Positions 1 through 5,987 are shown, counted from the first letter of the stretch. The stretch is 8,596 nucleotides of DNA from CAIOSQ01 sp044359885 (GCA_044359885.1 JBIKLI010000184.1:1-8596), one strand, 5' to 3'. Notes: generated from the sequence alone by a model not told the origin. Numbers and translations are program-made.

Positions 1-61
1 CAAGCGCATGCGCGCGGATGACCTCGTGCTGCCGACGAGTTTGTCCGCCCAACGACACTGA
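1..61 (+). CDS. Possible 3' end of an unidentified gene, cut by the window edge
   Basis: The frame starting at base 2 is open from the window edge to a TGA at 59-61 and encodes 19 residues ending LSAQRH. Most of its codons (about 15 of 19) end in G or C, as in the real genes here, which is the only sign of coding. No family can be recognised from so short a tail. It may be the end of an upstream gene or a chance open frame. The same frame is interrupted again at 98-100, so it does not continue into the transposase remnant downstream. Confidence 0.25.
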   Translation, partial: KRMRADDLVLPTSLSAQRH

Positions 62-75
62 ACCAGAAATGTAGT

Positions 76-89
76 GCCGACTTTTCGGC
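76..89. repeat. Small hairpin downstream of the possible gene end
   Basis: Arms GCCGA and TCGGC (76-80 and 85-89) flank a CTTT loop, 15 bases after the TGA at 59-61. It could be a weak terminator for the gene entering from the left, but the stem is only 5 bp and no T-run follows, so a regulatory role is speculative. Confidence 0.2.
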
Positions 90-111
90 CAACCCATTGA
101 TTCGCATGGAT

Positions 112-127
112 CAGAATTCCGATTCTG
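112..127. repeat. Short inverted repeat CAGAAT-N4-ATTCTG
   Basis: Perfect 6-bp arms at 112-117 and 122-127 separated by TCCG. It lies just left of where transposase similarity begins (about 143), in a stretch that is AT-richer than its surroundings. It could be a small operator-like palindrome or a junction left by rearrangement. Nothing adjacent indicates which. Confidence 0.3.
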
Positions 128-142
128 CGCAAGTTGGGCTGG

Positions 143-361
143 GCTCGCGCCGGGATCGGACGATGGATCGGCTTCTACAACCGGGAACGCGGCCACATGG
201 CTTTTGGCTGCCATACGCCCGGGGCACTGTGGGCGGCCGGCGCGCCGATCGATCAGCCACCGAAGCGAAGACGCGTGCGACCGGCTTGTGGGCATGTGGA
301 CAAAGCAAGGGCCTTGACCACATGCCCACGGGCCCAGCAGCAGCAGCAAAGAACAGCTTGA
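143..361 (+). pseudogene. IS3-family transposase (OrfB) C-terminal fragment
   Basis: The frame reading from 143 gives ARAGIGRWIGFYNRERGHM, then AFGCHTPGALWAAG. This corresponds to the well-known end of IS3-family DDE transposases (integrase core), where the pattern is roughly W-I-x-F-Y-N-x-R-R-P-H-x-A-L-G-x-x-T-P. About 38 residues are recognisable (143-256). The frame stays open to a TGA at 359-361 through a low-complexity tail that includes five consecutive glutamines. The catalytic DDE residues, the helix-turn-helix region and any start codon are missing, and a TGA at 98-100 closes the frame upstream. The fragment therefore cannot be functional. The usual RPH is RGH here, another sign of drift. 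Confidence 0.75.
283..334. repeat. Long hairpin: 17-bp arms with a nested second stem
   Basis: GTGGGCATGTGG (288-299) is the exact reverse complement of CCACATGCCCAC (318-329). The stem extends outward through two G-U pairs and three further Watson-Crick pairs to 283 and 334. The loop holds a second stem, CAAGG-G-CCTTG (306-316). No T-run follows on either strand, so it is not a classical intrinsic terminator. It sits inside the open tail of the transposase remnant and is most simply an internal structure of the insertion sequence that survived decay. Related structures in insertion sequences can block read-through transcription or limit translation of transposase; that role is inference. Confidence 0.8.
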
Positions 362-439
362 TCAGGCAAGGGGAAAACCCGAGCCGGCGACAAACCTACA
401 CAGCCTCGGCCGTGGTCTCACGGATGGGGTCCGCCTCAC

Positions 440-1078
440 TCATCGTTGGCGCGGGCCCAGCGATCGCGCACTGCGCGCCGCCGCCTCCACCCGGGACCAG
501 TCGCGCGCGGCGATCGCGTCCTTCGGCATCATCCAGGTGCCGCCGACGGCGACGACGTTCGAGCAGGCGAGATAATCGGCCGCGGTCTTCTGGTCGAGGC
601 CGCCGGTCGGGCAGAACATCGTGTCGGCGAAGACCGGCGCGAAGGCCTTGAGCGCAGCCGTGCCGCCGGATTGCTGGGCGGGGAAGAACTTCAGTGTCTT
701 GAACCCTGCATTGCGCGCCGCCATGATCTCCGCAGCGGTCACGGCGCCGGGCAGCCAGTCGAGCGGCGCCCGCCTGGCCGTCTCGACCATGCCCGGATCG
801 AAGCCGGGGCTGACGGCGAAGCGGGCGCCGGCATCGGCGGCCCGCTCCAGATCCTCGGGCGAAAGCGCCGTGCCGACGCCGACATACGCCTGCGGCAGCA
901 CCCGCGCGACCGCCGCCAGCGCCGGCAGGGCGGTCGGGGTTCGCAGCGTGATCTCCAGCATGTCGAGACCACCAGCCACCAGCGCCTGACAGAGCGCCAC
1001 CGTGTCATCCACCGCACCGGCCGTGATGACCGGGATGGCGACCGCCGCGGCGAGCCGCGCGCGCAGGTCGTCGCTCAC
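440..1078 (-). CDS. eda: 2-keto-3-deoxy-6-phosphogluconate (KDPG/KDPGal) aldolase
   Basis: This is a class I aldolase of 212 residues, the usual length for the Eda family, forming one TIM barrel. The family cleaves KDPG (or KDPGal) to pyruvate and glyceraldehyde-3-phosphate in the cytosol. Visible signatures are EITLRT (Glu42 and Arg46, matching the catalytic Glu and the pyruvate-binding Arg), the Schiff-base lysine in LKFFPA (Lys130), FCPTGG (155-160) in the phosphate-binding part, and AVGGTW (177-182). The GTG start at 1078 overlaps the TGA of the upstream dehydrogenase (GTGA, 1075-1078), which implies translational coupling; no strong ribosome site is visible. The gene ends at 440, touching a decayed insertion sequence, yet its C-terminus looks full length. 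Whether it prefers the gluconate, galactonate or an unphosphorylated substrate cannot be decided from sequence. Confidence 0.95.
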   Translation of the reverse strand: MSDDLRARLAAAVAIPVITAGAVDDTVALCQALVAGGLDMLEITLRTPTALPALAAVARVLPQAYVGVGTALSPEDLERAADAGARFAVSPGFDPGMVETARRAPLDWLPGAVTAAEIMAARNAGFKTLKFFPAQQSGGTAALKAFAPVFADTMFCPTGGLDQKTAADYLACSNVVAVGGTWMMPKDAIAARDWSRVEAAARSARSLGPRQR

Positions 1079-1815
1079 AGGGTCAGGCCGCCATCGACGA
1101 CATGGATCGCGCCGGTCGTGTAGGCGCTTTCGTCGGAGGCCAGATAGACCGCCAGCGCCGCGATCTCCTCCGGCGTGCCCAGGCGCCCGAGCGGCTGGCG
1201 GGCGATGAAGGCCTTGCGCGCCTCGACCGGATCGGCGGCGGTGTTGATGCGATCGTCCAGCGACGGGGTTTGGACGGTGCCGGGGCAGATCGCGTTGCAA
1301 CGGATGCCATGCTTGATGAAATCGGCGGCCACCGACTTCGTCAGCCCGATCACCGCCGCCTTGGTCGTCCCATAGACGAAGCGGTTGATCACACCCTTCA
1401 CCGAGGAGGCGACCGAAGACATGTTCACGATCGATCCGCCGCCCTTGGCCACCATCGCCGGCAGGAACGCCTGGGTCATCCAGAACATGGCGCGGACATT
1501 GAGATTGTTCGAGAACTCCCAGGCCGCGTCGTCGCAGTCGAGGATCGTGCCGTTCGCGACATAGCCCGCGCAGTTGAACAATGCGTCCAGCGCGCCGATC
1601 TCGGCCGCGCAGGCCTGGATCGCGGCCTTGTCGAGGACGTCCAGTCGCCGCGTGACGATGCCGGGCGTGCCGGCAAGTTCGGCCAGTTTCGCCGCGTTGA
1701 CGTCGGTGGCGATGACCTGGGCGCCTTCGCGTGCGAAGGCCAGGGCGCTCGCCCTGCCGATGCCCTGGGCCGCCGCCGTGATCAGGGTCTTCTTGCCGTT
1801 CAGCCTGCCGCTCAC
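1075..1815 (-). CDS. Short-chain dehydrogenase, DHRS6/BDH2-like (2-keto-3-deoxy acid or related hydroxy-acid dehydrogenase)
   Basis: This is a classical SDR of 246 residues from the GTG at 1815. The cofactor loop is TAAAQGIG (13-20), with the usual first glycine replaced, as in human DHRS6. Asp38 suggests NAD rather than NADP, NCAG is at 81-84, and the catalytic residues are Ser134, Tyr148 and Lys152 (YGTTK). Identity to human DHRS6/BDH2, as I remember that sequence, is high over the whole length, including the block NMSSVASSVKGV. Bacterial relatives include dehydrogenases of 2-keto-3-deoxy sugar acids such as 2-keto-3-deoxy-L-fuconate. The gene overlaps the aldolase gene by 4 bp, so a role on the same sugar-acid route is likely. 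The start was chosen because GGGGGA lies 7 bases before this GTG, whereas the ATG at 1830 (251 residues) has no ribosome site. The exact substrate is unknown. Confidence 0.9.
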   Translation of the reverse strand: MSGRLNGKKTLITAAAQGIGRASALAFAREGAQVIATDVNAAKLAELAGTPGIVTRRLDVLDKAAIQACAAEIGALDALFNCAGYVANGTILDCDDAAWEFSNNLNVRAMFWMTQAFLPAMVAKGGGSIVNMSSVASSVKGVINRFVYGTTKAAVIGLTKSVAADFIKHGIRCNAICPGTVQTPSLDDRINTAADPVEARKAFIARQPLGRLGTPEEIAALAVYLASDESAYTTGAIHVVDGGLTL

Positions 1816-1822
1816 CTGTCGA

Positions 1823-1828
1823 TCCCCC
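1823..1828 (-). promoter_or_regulatory. Ribosome binding site that decides the SDR start
   Basis: GGGGGA on the minus strand lies 7 bases before the GTG at 1815. The competing ATG at 1830 is preceded by a pyrimidine-rich stretch (CATTTCCTTC) with no Shine-Dalgarno match. The GTG start also gives an N-terminus (MSGRLNGK) that lines up with DHRS6-type proteins, so the shorter protein is preferred. Confidence 0.45.
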
Positions 1829-1849
1829 ATGAAGGAAATGGTTTCGGGC

Positions 1850-1879
1850 AAGCTAGCGGCCGTCGGCGCGCCCTGACAA
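1850..1879 (-). promoter_or_regulatory. Weak candidate promoter for the SDR-aldolase operon
   Basis: On the minus strand TTGTCA (1874-1879) resembles a -35 box (5 of 6). TAGCTT (1850-1855), 18 bases further on, is a poor -10 box (3 of 6). Transcription would begin near 1843, leaving a leader of about 28 bases to the GTG. The -35 box shares its bases with the -35 box of the opposite promoter, so the two promoters would compete or be controlled together. Confidence 0.35.
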
Positions 1880-1902
1880 GCGCCGCGCTTGGGCTCTATA
1901 CT
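1873..1902 (+). promoter_or_regulatory. Sigma-70-type promoter for the dehydratase gene
   Basis: CTGACA (1873-1878, 5 of 6 to TTGACA) and TATACT (1897-1902, 5 of 6 to TATAAT) are separated by 18 bases, an acceptable spacing. Transcription would start near 1909, giving a leader of roughly 34 bases that contains the GAGGA ribosome site (1930-1934). This is the best promoter match noticed in the window. It was identified by eye and has not been scored against background. Confidence 0.55.
1877..1891. promoter_or_regulatory. Candidate operator: perfect 15-bp palindrome
   Basis: CAAGCGCCGCGCTTG has 7-bp arms around one central C. It fills most of the spacer of the plus-strand promoter and overlaps the -35 box of the minus-strand promoter. 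A repressor bound here would be expected to block both. Sugar-acid genes are commonly governed by GntR-, LacI- or IclR-family repressors binding such palindromes. No regulator gene lies in the window, so the family cannot be named. Confidence 0.45.
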
Positions 1903-1942
1903 CGCGCTTCCTACGCCACAGCCCAGACCGAGGACCGACCCG

Positions 1943-3478
1943 ATGGCGCTCGCCAAGCTCACCATCCGCCTCAACCCCGCCGACAACATCGTCGTCGCGC
2001 GCGCCGACCTGCTGCCGGGAACACAATTGCCGGACGAGGGAATCGGCGTGAAGGCGCGGATCCCGGTCGGCCACAAGGTGGCGACCCGGGCCATCCGCGA
2101 CGGCGAACCGGTGCATCGCTACGGCCAGATCATCGGCTTCGCCAGCGGCACGATCGAGCCCGGCGACCATGTCCACACCCACAACTGCGTGATGGGCGAC
2201 TTCGCCCGCGACTACGCCTGGTGCACGCTGGCCAAACCCACCGAATTCGTGGATCCGCCCGCCACCTTCCTCGGCTATCACCGGGCGGACGGGCGCGTCG
2301 GGACGCGCAACTACATCGGCATCCTGTCCTCGGTGAACTGCTCGGCGACGGTGTCGAACTACATCGCCAAGGTGTTCGAGGCGAATCCGTTCACCGGCGA
2401 AAACCCGCTGGCCGGCTTCCCCAATGTCGATGGCGTCGTCGCGCTCACCCACCGCACGGGTTGCGGCATGAACGACGGCGAGGCGCTGCAGATCCTCCAC
2501 CGCACGATGGGCGGCTATGCGCGCCATGCCAATTTCGCCGCCATCGTCAACATCGGGCTCGGCTGCGAGGTCAACCAGGTCGGCGGCTTCATGCGGGCGG
2601 AGAAGCTCGAGGAAGGCCGCATGATGCGGGCGATGACGATCCAGGACACCGGCGGTACGCGAAAGACCGTGGAGCGCGGCATCGCCATGATCCGCGAGAT
2701 CCTGCCCGACGTGAACAGGTTCGTCCGTGCGCCGGCGCCCGCCTCTCACATCTCCATCGGCCTGCAATGCGGCGGTTCGGACGGATATTCGGGAATCACC
2801 GCCAACCCGGCCCTCGGTGCGGCCTCCGATCTTCTTGTCCGGCATGGCGGGACGGTGATCCTGTCCGAAACGCCGGAGACCTACGGCGCCGAACACCTGC
2901 TCACCCGCCGCGCAGTCAGCCGCGAGGTCGGCCAGAAACTGGTGGACCTGATGAAGTGGTGGGAGGACTACACGGCGCGCAACCAGGGCGAGATGAACCA
3001 CAATCCGTCGCCGGGCAACAAGGCCGGCGGCATCACCACCATCCTCGAAAAATCCCTGGGCGCAGCAGCGAAGGCGGGTTCGACCAACCTGGTCGACGTG
3101 GTGGGCTATGCCGAGGCGATCACCAAGCGCGGGTTCGTCTTCATGGACACGCCCGGCTACGACCCCGTCGCAGCGACCGGCCAGGTCGCGGGCGGTGCCA
3201 ACATGATCTGCTTCACCACCGGTCGCGGCTCCGTCTATGGCTGCAAGCCGGCGCCGTCGATCAAGCTCGCGACCAACTCGGCGCTCTACAGGCGGATGAC
3301 CGACGATATGGACATCAATTGCGGCACCATCGTCGACGGCGACGAGACCGTTCAGCAATGCGGCCAGCGGATCTTCGAATACATCCTCGAGGTCGCGTCG
3401 GGGAAGAAGTCGAAATCCGAGGCGCTGGGCTTCGGCGCCGACGAATTCGCGCCCTGGACGATCGGCGCGACGATGTGA
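1943..3478 (+). CDS. uxaA: Altronate/galactarate dehydratase family protein (UxaA/GarD-like)
   Basis: At 511 residues it is close to E. coli UxaA and GarD in length. The family removes water from an aldonate or aldarate to give a 2-keto-3-deoxy acid; UxaA makes 2-keto-3-deoxygluconate from altronate and needs a divalent metal, typically iron. An N-terminal SAF domain (about 10-85, with HVHTHN at 76-81) is followed by the two-part catalytic region. Family signatures are GRVGTRN (117-123), HRTGCG (170-175), GLGCE (195-199), CGGSDGYSGITANP (276-289), NPSPGNKAGG (354-363) and TTGRG (435-439). The segment around 298-345 looks closer to GarD than UxaA from memory, so the substrate may not be altronate. 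The start at 1943 has GAGGA 8 bases upstream; an upstream ATG at 1889 would place the promoter -10 box inside the coding region. It is divergent from the SDR-aldolase pair, which could act on its product. Confidence 0.9.
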   Translation: MALAKLTIRLNPADNIVVARADLLPGTQLPDEGIGVKARIPVGHKVATRAIRDGEPVHRYGQIIGFASGTIEPGDHVHTHNCVMGDFARDYAWCTLAKPTEFVDPPATFLGYHRADGRVGTRNYIGILSSVNCSATVSNYIAKVFEANPFTGENPLAGFPNVDGVVALTHRTGCGMNDGEALQILHRTMGGYARHANFAAIVNIGLGCEVNQVGGFMRAEKLEEGRMMRAMTIQDTGGTRKTVERGIAMIREILPDVNRFVRAPAPASHISIGLQCGGSDGYSGITANPALGAASDLLVRHGGTVILSETPETYGAEHLLTRRAVSREVGQKLVDLMKWWEDYTARNQGEMNHNPSPGNKAGGITTILEKSLGAAAKAGSTNLVDVVGYAEAITKRGFVFMDTPGYDPVAATGQVAGGANMICFTTGRGSVYGCKPAPSIKLATNSALYRRMTDDMDINCGTIVDGDETVQQCGQRIFEYILEVASGKKSKSEALGFGADEFAPWTIGATM

Positions 3479-3492
3479 CGCCGCGCGGGCGA

Positions 3493-3517
3493 CGGCCGCC
3501 GGGTCAGCCGGCGGCCG
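3493..3517. terminator. GC-rich hairpin at the convergent gene junction
   Basis: A perfect 10-bp stem (CGGCCGCCGG at 3493-3502, CCGGCGGCCG at 3508-3517) closes a 5-base loop. It lies 15 bases after the dehydratase stop and overlaps the last codons of the oppositely oriented UxuB-like gene, whose TGA (3504-3506) falls in the loop. The position suits a two-way terminator or RNA 3'-end stabiliser. Neither side has a T-run, so it is not a textbook intrinsic terminator. Confidence 0.45.
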
Positions 3518-4970
3518 CGCGCCGCACGACGGCGGCGGCCCCCTCGCCCTCGAGTTGCTCCAGCCAGGTGACCAGCCCGGCTCTGAATGCCGGCACGCGC
3601 GGAAGATCGGCGCCGAAGACCGATGCCAGGCCGAGCAGGCCCCCCACACGATGCGCAGGGTCGCCGACGGCATGCAGCCGCAATTCGGCGACCAACGGGT
3701 CGCGGACGTCGATCGGCCGCCCCTGCTCGTCGATGCCGCGGACATAACGCATCCAGGCGGCGACACCGAGCGTGGCGAGACCGATCGGCCGCCCGGCGGC
3801 CAGATTGTCCCGGATCGTCGCCAGCAGCCGTTGCGGCAGCTTCTGCGTCCCGTCCATCGCGATCTGCGAGGTGCGATGTCGCAGATGCGGGTTCGCGAAA
3901 CGCGCCAGCGTCGCTGCTCGGTAGGCGCCGGGATCGATTCCGGCGGGCAGGGTCAGCGTCGGGACCACCTCGTTCCAGAGCCGGTCGACCAGCGCCCCGA
4001 AGCCGGGGGCGGCGATCGCCCCGGAAACGGTTTCGTGCCCAGCCAGATAGCCAAGATAGGCGAGCGTGGAATGGCTGCCGTTGAGCAGGCGCAGCTTCAT
4101 GCGCTCGAAGGGCGCTACATCGGCGACCAGCGTCGCACCGCCACGATCCCAGGCCGGGCGCCCGGCGCGGAAACGGTCCTCGACGACCCATTGCGAAAAC
4201 GGCTCGGTGACGACGCAGGCCTCGTCGCGCAGGCCCAGCAGCGCGGCTGTCTCGGCACGATCGGCATCGGTCGTCGCCGGCACGATCCGGTCCACCATCG
4301 CCGACGGGAAATCGACCTCGGCGGCGATCCACGCCGCCAGCGCCGGATCGACCCGCTCGGCCAGCCGCGACACGACCTGCCGCGTCGCGACCCCGTTCTC
4401 CGGCAGATTGTCGCAGCTCAGGATCGCAATTCTCCCGGCTCCCGCCGCGCGCCGCGCCGCGAGGCCGGCGACCAGCACCCCTGGAGCGGAGCAAGGCGAT
4501 CCGGGCGCCGCCAGATCGGCGCGGATGTCGGGGTGATCCTCGTCGAGGGCGCCGGTCGATGGGTCCCGGCAGTAGCCCTTCTCGGTGATCGTGAGGGAGA
4601 CGACGCGCGTCGCCGGCCGGGCGATCGCCGCGATCGCCTCGCCACGACGCGACGGCCCGATGACGGCGCGCAGCGTCGCATTGACGGTCGCGACCGAGCC
4701 CTCGCCGCCACGCGCGAGGACGCAGAACAGGCCGTCCTGGGGCGCGAGGCGGTCCGGAACATCTTCCCCGCGCAGACTGACCGCTGCGATGCCCCAGTCG
4801 CCGCCCTCGGCCTCGATCGCGGCCTGGGTGTGCATCGCCTGATGCGCGCGGTGGAACGCACCGCATCCCAGATGGACGATCCCGACGCCCAGCCGCCGCG
4901 GATCGAAGCGCGGGCGGTGAACGCCGCCCGCGACCTGCCCCAGCGTGGCCAGCGACAGCCGCGACGGCAA
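3504..4970 (-). CDS. uxuB: Mannitol dehydrogenase family oxidoreductase (UxuB-like, fructuronate reductase/D-mannonate oxidoreductase)
   Basis: This is a polyol-specific long-chain dehydrogenase of 488 residues, matching E. coli UxuB (about 486). UxuB reduces D-fructuronate to D-mannonate with NADH; paralogues act on tagaturonate, mannitol or other polyols. An N-terminal nucleotide-binding domain begins at IVHLGCGAFHRAH (31-43). SLTITEKGYC (125-134) and SCDNLPENG (175-183) follow. The catalytic centre is KLRLLNGSHS, with Lys292, Asn297 and His300 spaced as Lys295, Asn300 and His303 in Pseudomonas mannitol dehydrogenase. RHRTSQIAMDGTQKLPQR (364-381) matches the UxuB C-terminal domain. The start is TTG at 4970: it is the first start codon after an in-frame TGA (4980-4982, the stop of the upstream gene), and the next in-frame ATG would remove the cofactor loop. 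It has no clear ribosome site, so translation is probably coupled to the upstream gene 9 bases away. It is the last gene of the operon. Confidence 0.88.
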   Translation of the reverse strand: MPSRLSLATLGQVAGGVHRPRFDPRRLGVGIVHLGCGAFHRAHQAMHTQAAIEAEGGDWGIAAVSLRGEDVPDRLAPQDGLFCVLARGGEGSVATVNATLRAVIGPSRRGEAIAAIARPATRVVSLTITEKGYCRDPSTGALDEDHPDIRADLAAPGSPCSAPGVLVAGLAARRAAGAGRIAILSCDNLPENGVATRQVVSRLAERVDPALAAWIAAEVDFPSAMVDRIVPATTDADRAETAALLGLRDEACVVTEPFSQWVVEDRFRAGRPAWDRGGATLVADVAPFERMKLRLLNGSHSTLAYLGYLAGHETVSGAIAAPGFGALVDRLWNEVVPTLTLPAGIDPGAYRAATLARFANPHLRHRTSQIAMDGTQKLPQRLLATIRDNLAAGRPIGLATLGVAAWMRYVRGIDEQGRPIDVRDPLVAELRLHAVGDPAHRVGGLLGLASVFGADLPRVPAFRAGLVTWLEQLEGEGAAAVVRRAAAG

Positions 4971-4979
4971 GGGCGCCGC

Positions 4980-5963
4980 TCAGGCCCGGTTGGGGCGCAG
5001 ATCGTCCTCGATATGGGCGTGGATCAGCGCATCGATGGAGTCGTCGGTGGCGAAGCCCATCGCCTTGGCGCGCGTGGAGGCGAGCTTCTTCGGCCAGCCA
5101 TCGACGATCTTCTGGATCATCGGGTCGGGCTGCCATTTGATGCGCCGATAGGCGTCCTCGCCGGCGACCCGGCGCAGAGCGTCGGCCATGTCCTGGACCG
5201 TGGCGTCGAGCGAGGGTAGCGTCAGCGAGCGATTCCAGCCCCAGGCGCTGGCCGGCAGGTCATGGGCGCGGATGAAGGCCTCGACCGTCTTGCGCGGGCT
5301 GAGCAGCGGCATCCAGTTGTCGGGACGCACGGGGCAGACCGCGTCCTGGCCGGCCAGTGGCTCGCGGATGATCGACGACGCGAAGGTCGACGCGGCGAGA
5401 TTGGGTTTGCCCGGACGGACGACGATCGTCGGCAGGCGCAGGCATCGGCCGTCGAGATATCCCTTCCGGGTGTAGTCCGCGATCAGCATCTCGCCCATCG
5501 CCTTCTGGATGCCGTAGGACGTCTGCGGCGTCAGCGGCTGGTCGTCGGTCAGGCGCTCCGGCAGGTCGCCGCCATAGACGGCGATCGAGGAGGTGAAGAC
5601 GAGGCGCGGCTTCGTGCCAAGCGCCCGGCAGGTCTCGAGCACGAGGCGCGTGCCGTCGAGATTGACGCGATAGCCGAGATCGAAATCCTTCTCGGCACCG
5701 GCGCTGACGACCGCGGCGAAATGGAAGACCGCGCCGGTATCCGGCGTGATCAGACGCCGGATCAGCTCGGCGTCGTAGATCTGGCCGGTGACGACCTCGA
5801 CCCGCGGGTCGGACGGCACGTCCGGGGCGGTCGCGATGTCCATGAGGACGAGCTTCTCGATCTTCACAGGCTTCCCGTCCGGGGACAGCGTCCCCTGATC
5901 CAGAAGCTTGCGGGCCAGCTTCTTGCCCAGCATGCCGGTTCCGCCGGTGATGACGACTTTCAT
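4980..5963 (-). CDS. denD: Extended SDR, D-erythronate dehydrogenase (DenD)-like
   Basis: This protein of 327 residues belongs to the NAD-dependent epimerase/dehydratase superfamily. GGTGMLG at 7-13 is the GxxGxxG loop, Asp42 at the end of the second strand favours NAD, and HFAAVVSAG lies at 81-89. The catalytic residues are Ser125 or Ser126, Tyr150 and Lys154 (YGIQK). The pieces RLPTIVVRPGKPN and SFAS/TFASSIIREPLAG are typical of the DenD group, whose founding members oxidise D-erythronate to its keto acid in four-carbon acid sugar pathways. The partner genes of those pathways (OtnK/DtnK kinases, OtnC aldolase, OtnI isomerase) are not in view, so the substrate here may be a related sugar acid. 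The ATG at 5963 follows GAGGA at 7 bases. It is the middle gene of the operon, 24 bases after the hydroxyacid dehydrogenase and 9 before the UxuB-like gene. Confidence 0.8.
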   Translation of the reverse strand: MKVVITGGTGMLGKKLARKLLDQGTLSPDGKPVKIEKLVLMDIATAPDVPSDPRVEVVTGQIYDAELIRRLITPDTGAVFHFAAVVSAGAEKDFDLGYRVNLDGTRLVLETCRALGTKPRLVFTSSIAVYGGDLPERLTDDQPLTPQTSYGIQKAMGEMLIADYTRKGYLDGRCLRLPTIVVRPGKPNLAASTFASSIIREPLAGQDAVCPVRPDNWMPLLSPRKTVEAFIRAHDLPASAWGWNRSLTLPSLDATVQDMADALRRVAGEDAYRRIKWQPDPMIQKIVDGWPKKLASTRAKAMGFATDDSIDALIHAHIEDDLRPNRA

Positions 5964-5987
5964 TGTCTGGTCCTCGATACGTGACGT

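Larger units (their letters stand above)
140..438 (+). mobile_element. Decayed IS3-family insertion sequence remnant, right end only
   Basis: This stretch carries the C-terminal end of an IS3-family transposase, then a long hairpin, a CAG-repeat tract and about 75 bases of non-coding tail up to the aldolase gene. The tail ends in GGGGTCCGCCTCA (426-438). Read on the minus strand this begins with TGA, as IS3-family terminal inverted repeats commonly do, so it is a plausible right end of the element. It lies one base from the aldolase stop codon (440-442). The left part of the element, including orfA, most of orfB and the left inverted repeat, is absent, so no target duplication can be checked. 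The left edge (about 140) is where similarity fades. The right edge is inferred and could differ by several bases. Confidence 0.6.

Noticed and set aside
295..305. DnaA-box-like TGTGGACAA as evidence for a replication origin
   Set aside because: Only one imperfect match was seen, inside the hairpin of an insertion-sequence remnant, with no AT-rich unwinding region or box cluster. It is better explained as part of the element.
337..352. CAG trinucleotide repeat as a regulatory or phase-variable tract
   Set aside because: It has only about four units, in the open tail of a dead transposase fragment, with no intact gene depending on it.
97..651. Plus-strand open frame of 184 codons over the insertion-sequence remnant and the aldolase 3' end
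   Set aside because: The transposase similarity is in a different frame, and the C-terminal half is a run of arginine and serine antisense to the aldolase.
1865..1872. GGCGCGCC palindrome as a second operator
   Set aside because: An 8-bp G/C-only palindrome is common by chance in such DNA. The 15-bp palindrome beside it is far more specific.
1102..3747. Plus-strand open frame of 881 codons running antisense to the SDR gene and across the dehydratase gene
   Set aside because: It has arginine- and proline-rich low-complexity composition with no family motifs, and overlaps two clearly identified genes in other frames. Long empty antisense frames are expected at this GC content.
1853..3766. Minus-strand open frame of 637 codons opposite the dehydratase gene
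   Set aside because: It is exactly antisense to a strongly supported gene and shows no recognisable domain. It is a GC-bias shadow.
3352..5136. Minus-strand open frame of 594 codons overlapping the UxuB-like gene in another frame
   Set aside because: The UxuB-like frame carries all family motifs, while this one is arginine-rich with none. It is a shadow frame.
3555..5219. Plus-strand open frame of 554 codons opposite the UxuB-like gene
   Set aside because: It is antisense to a well-supported gene and has no conserved motif or credible start.
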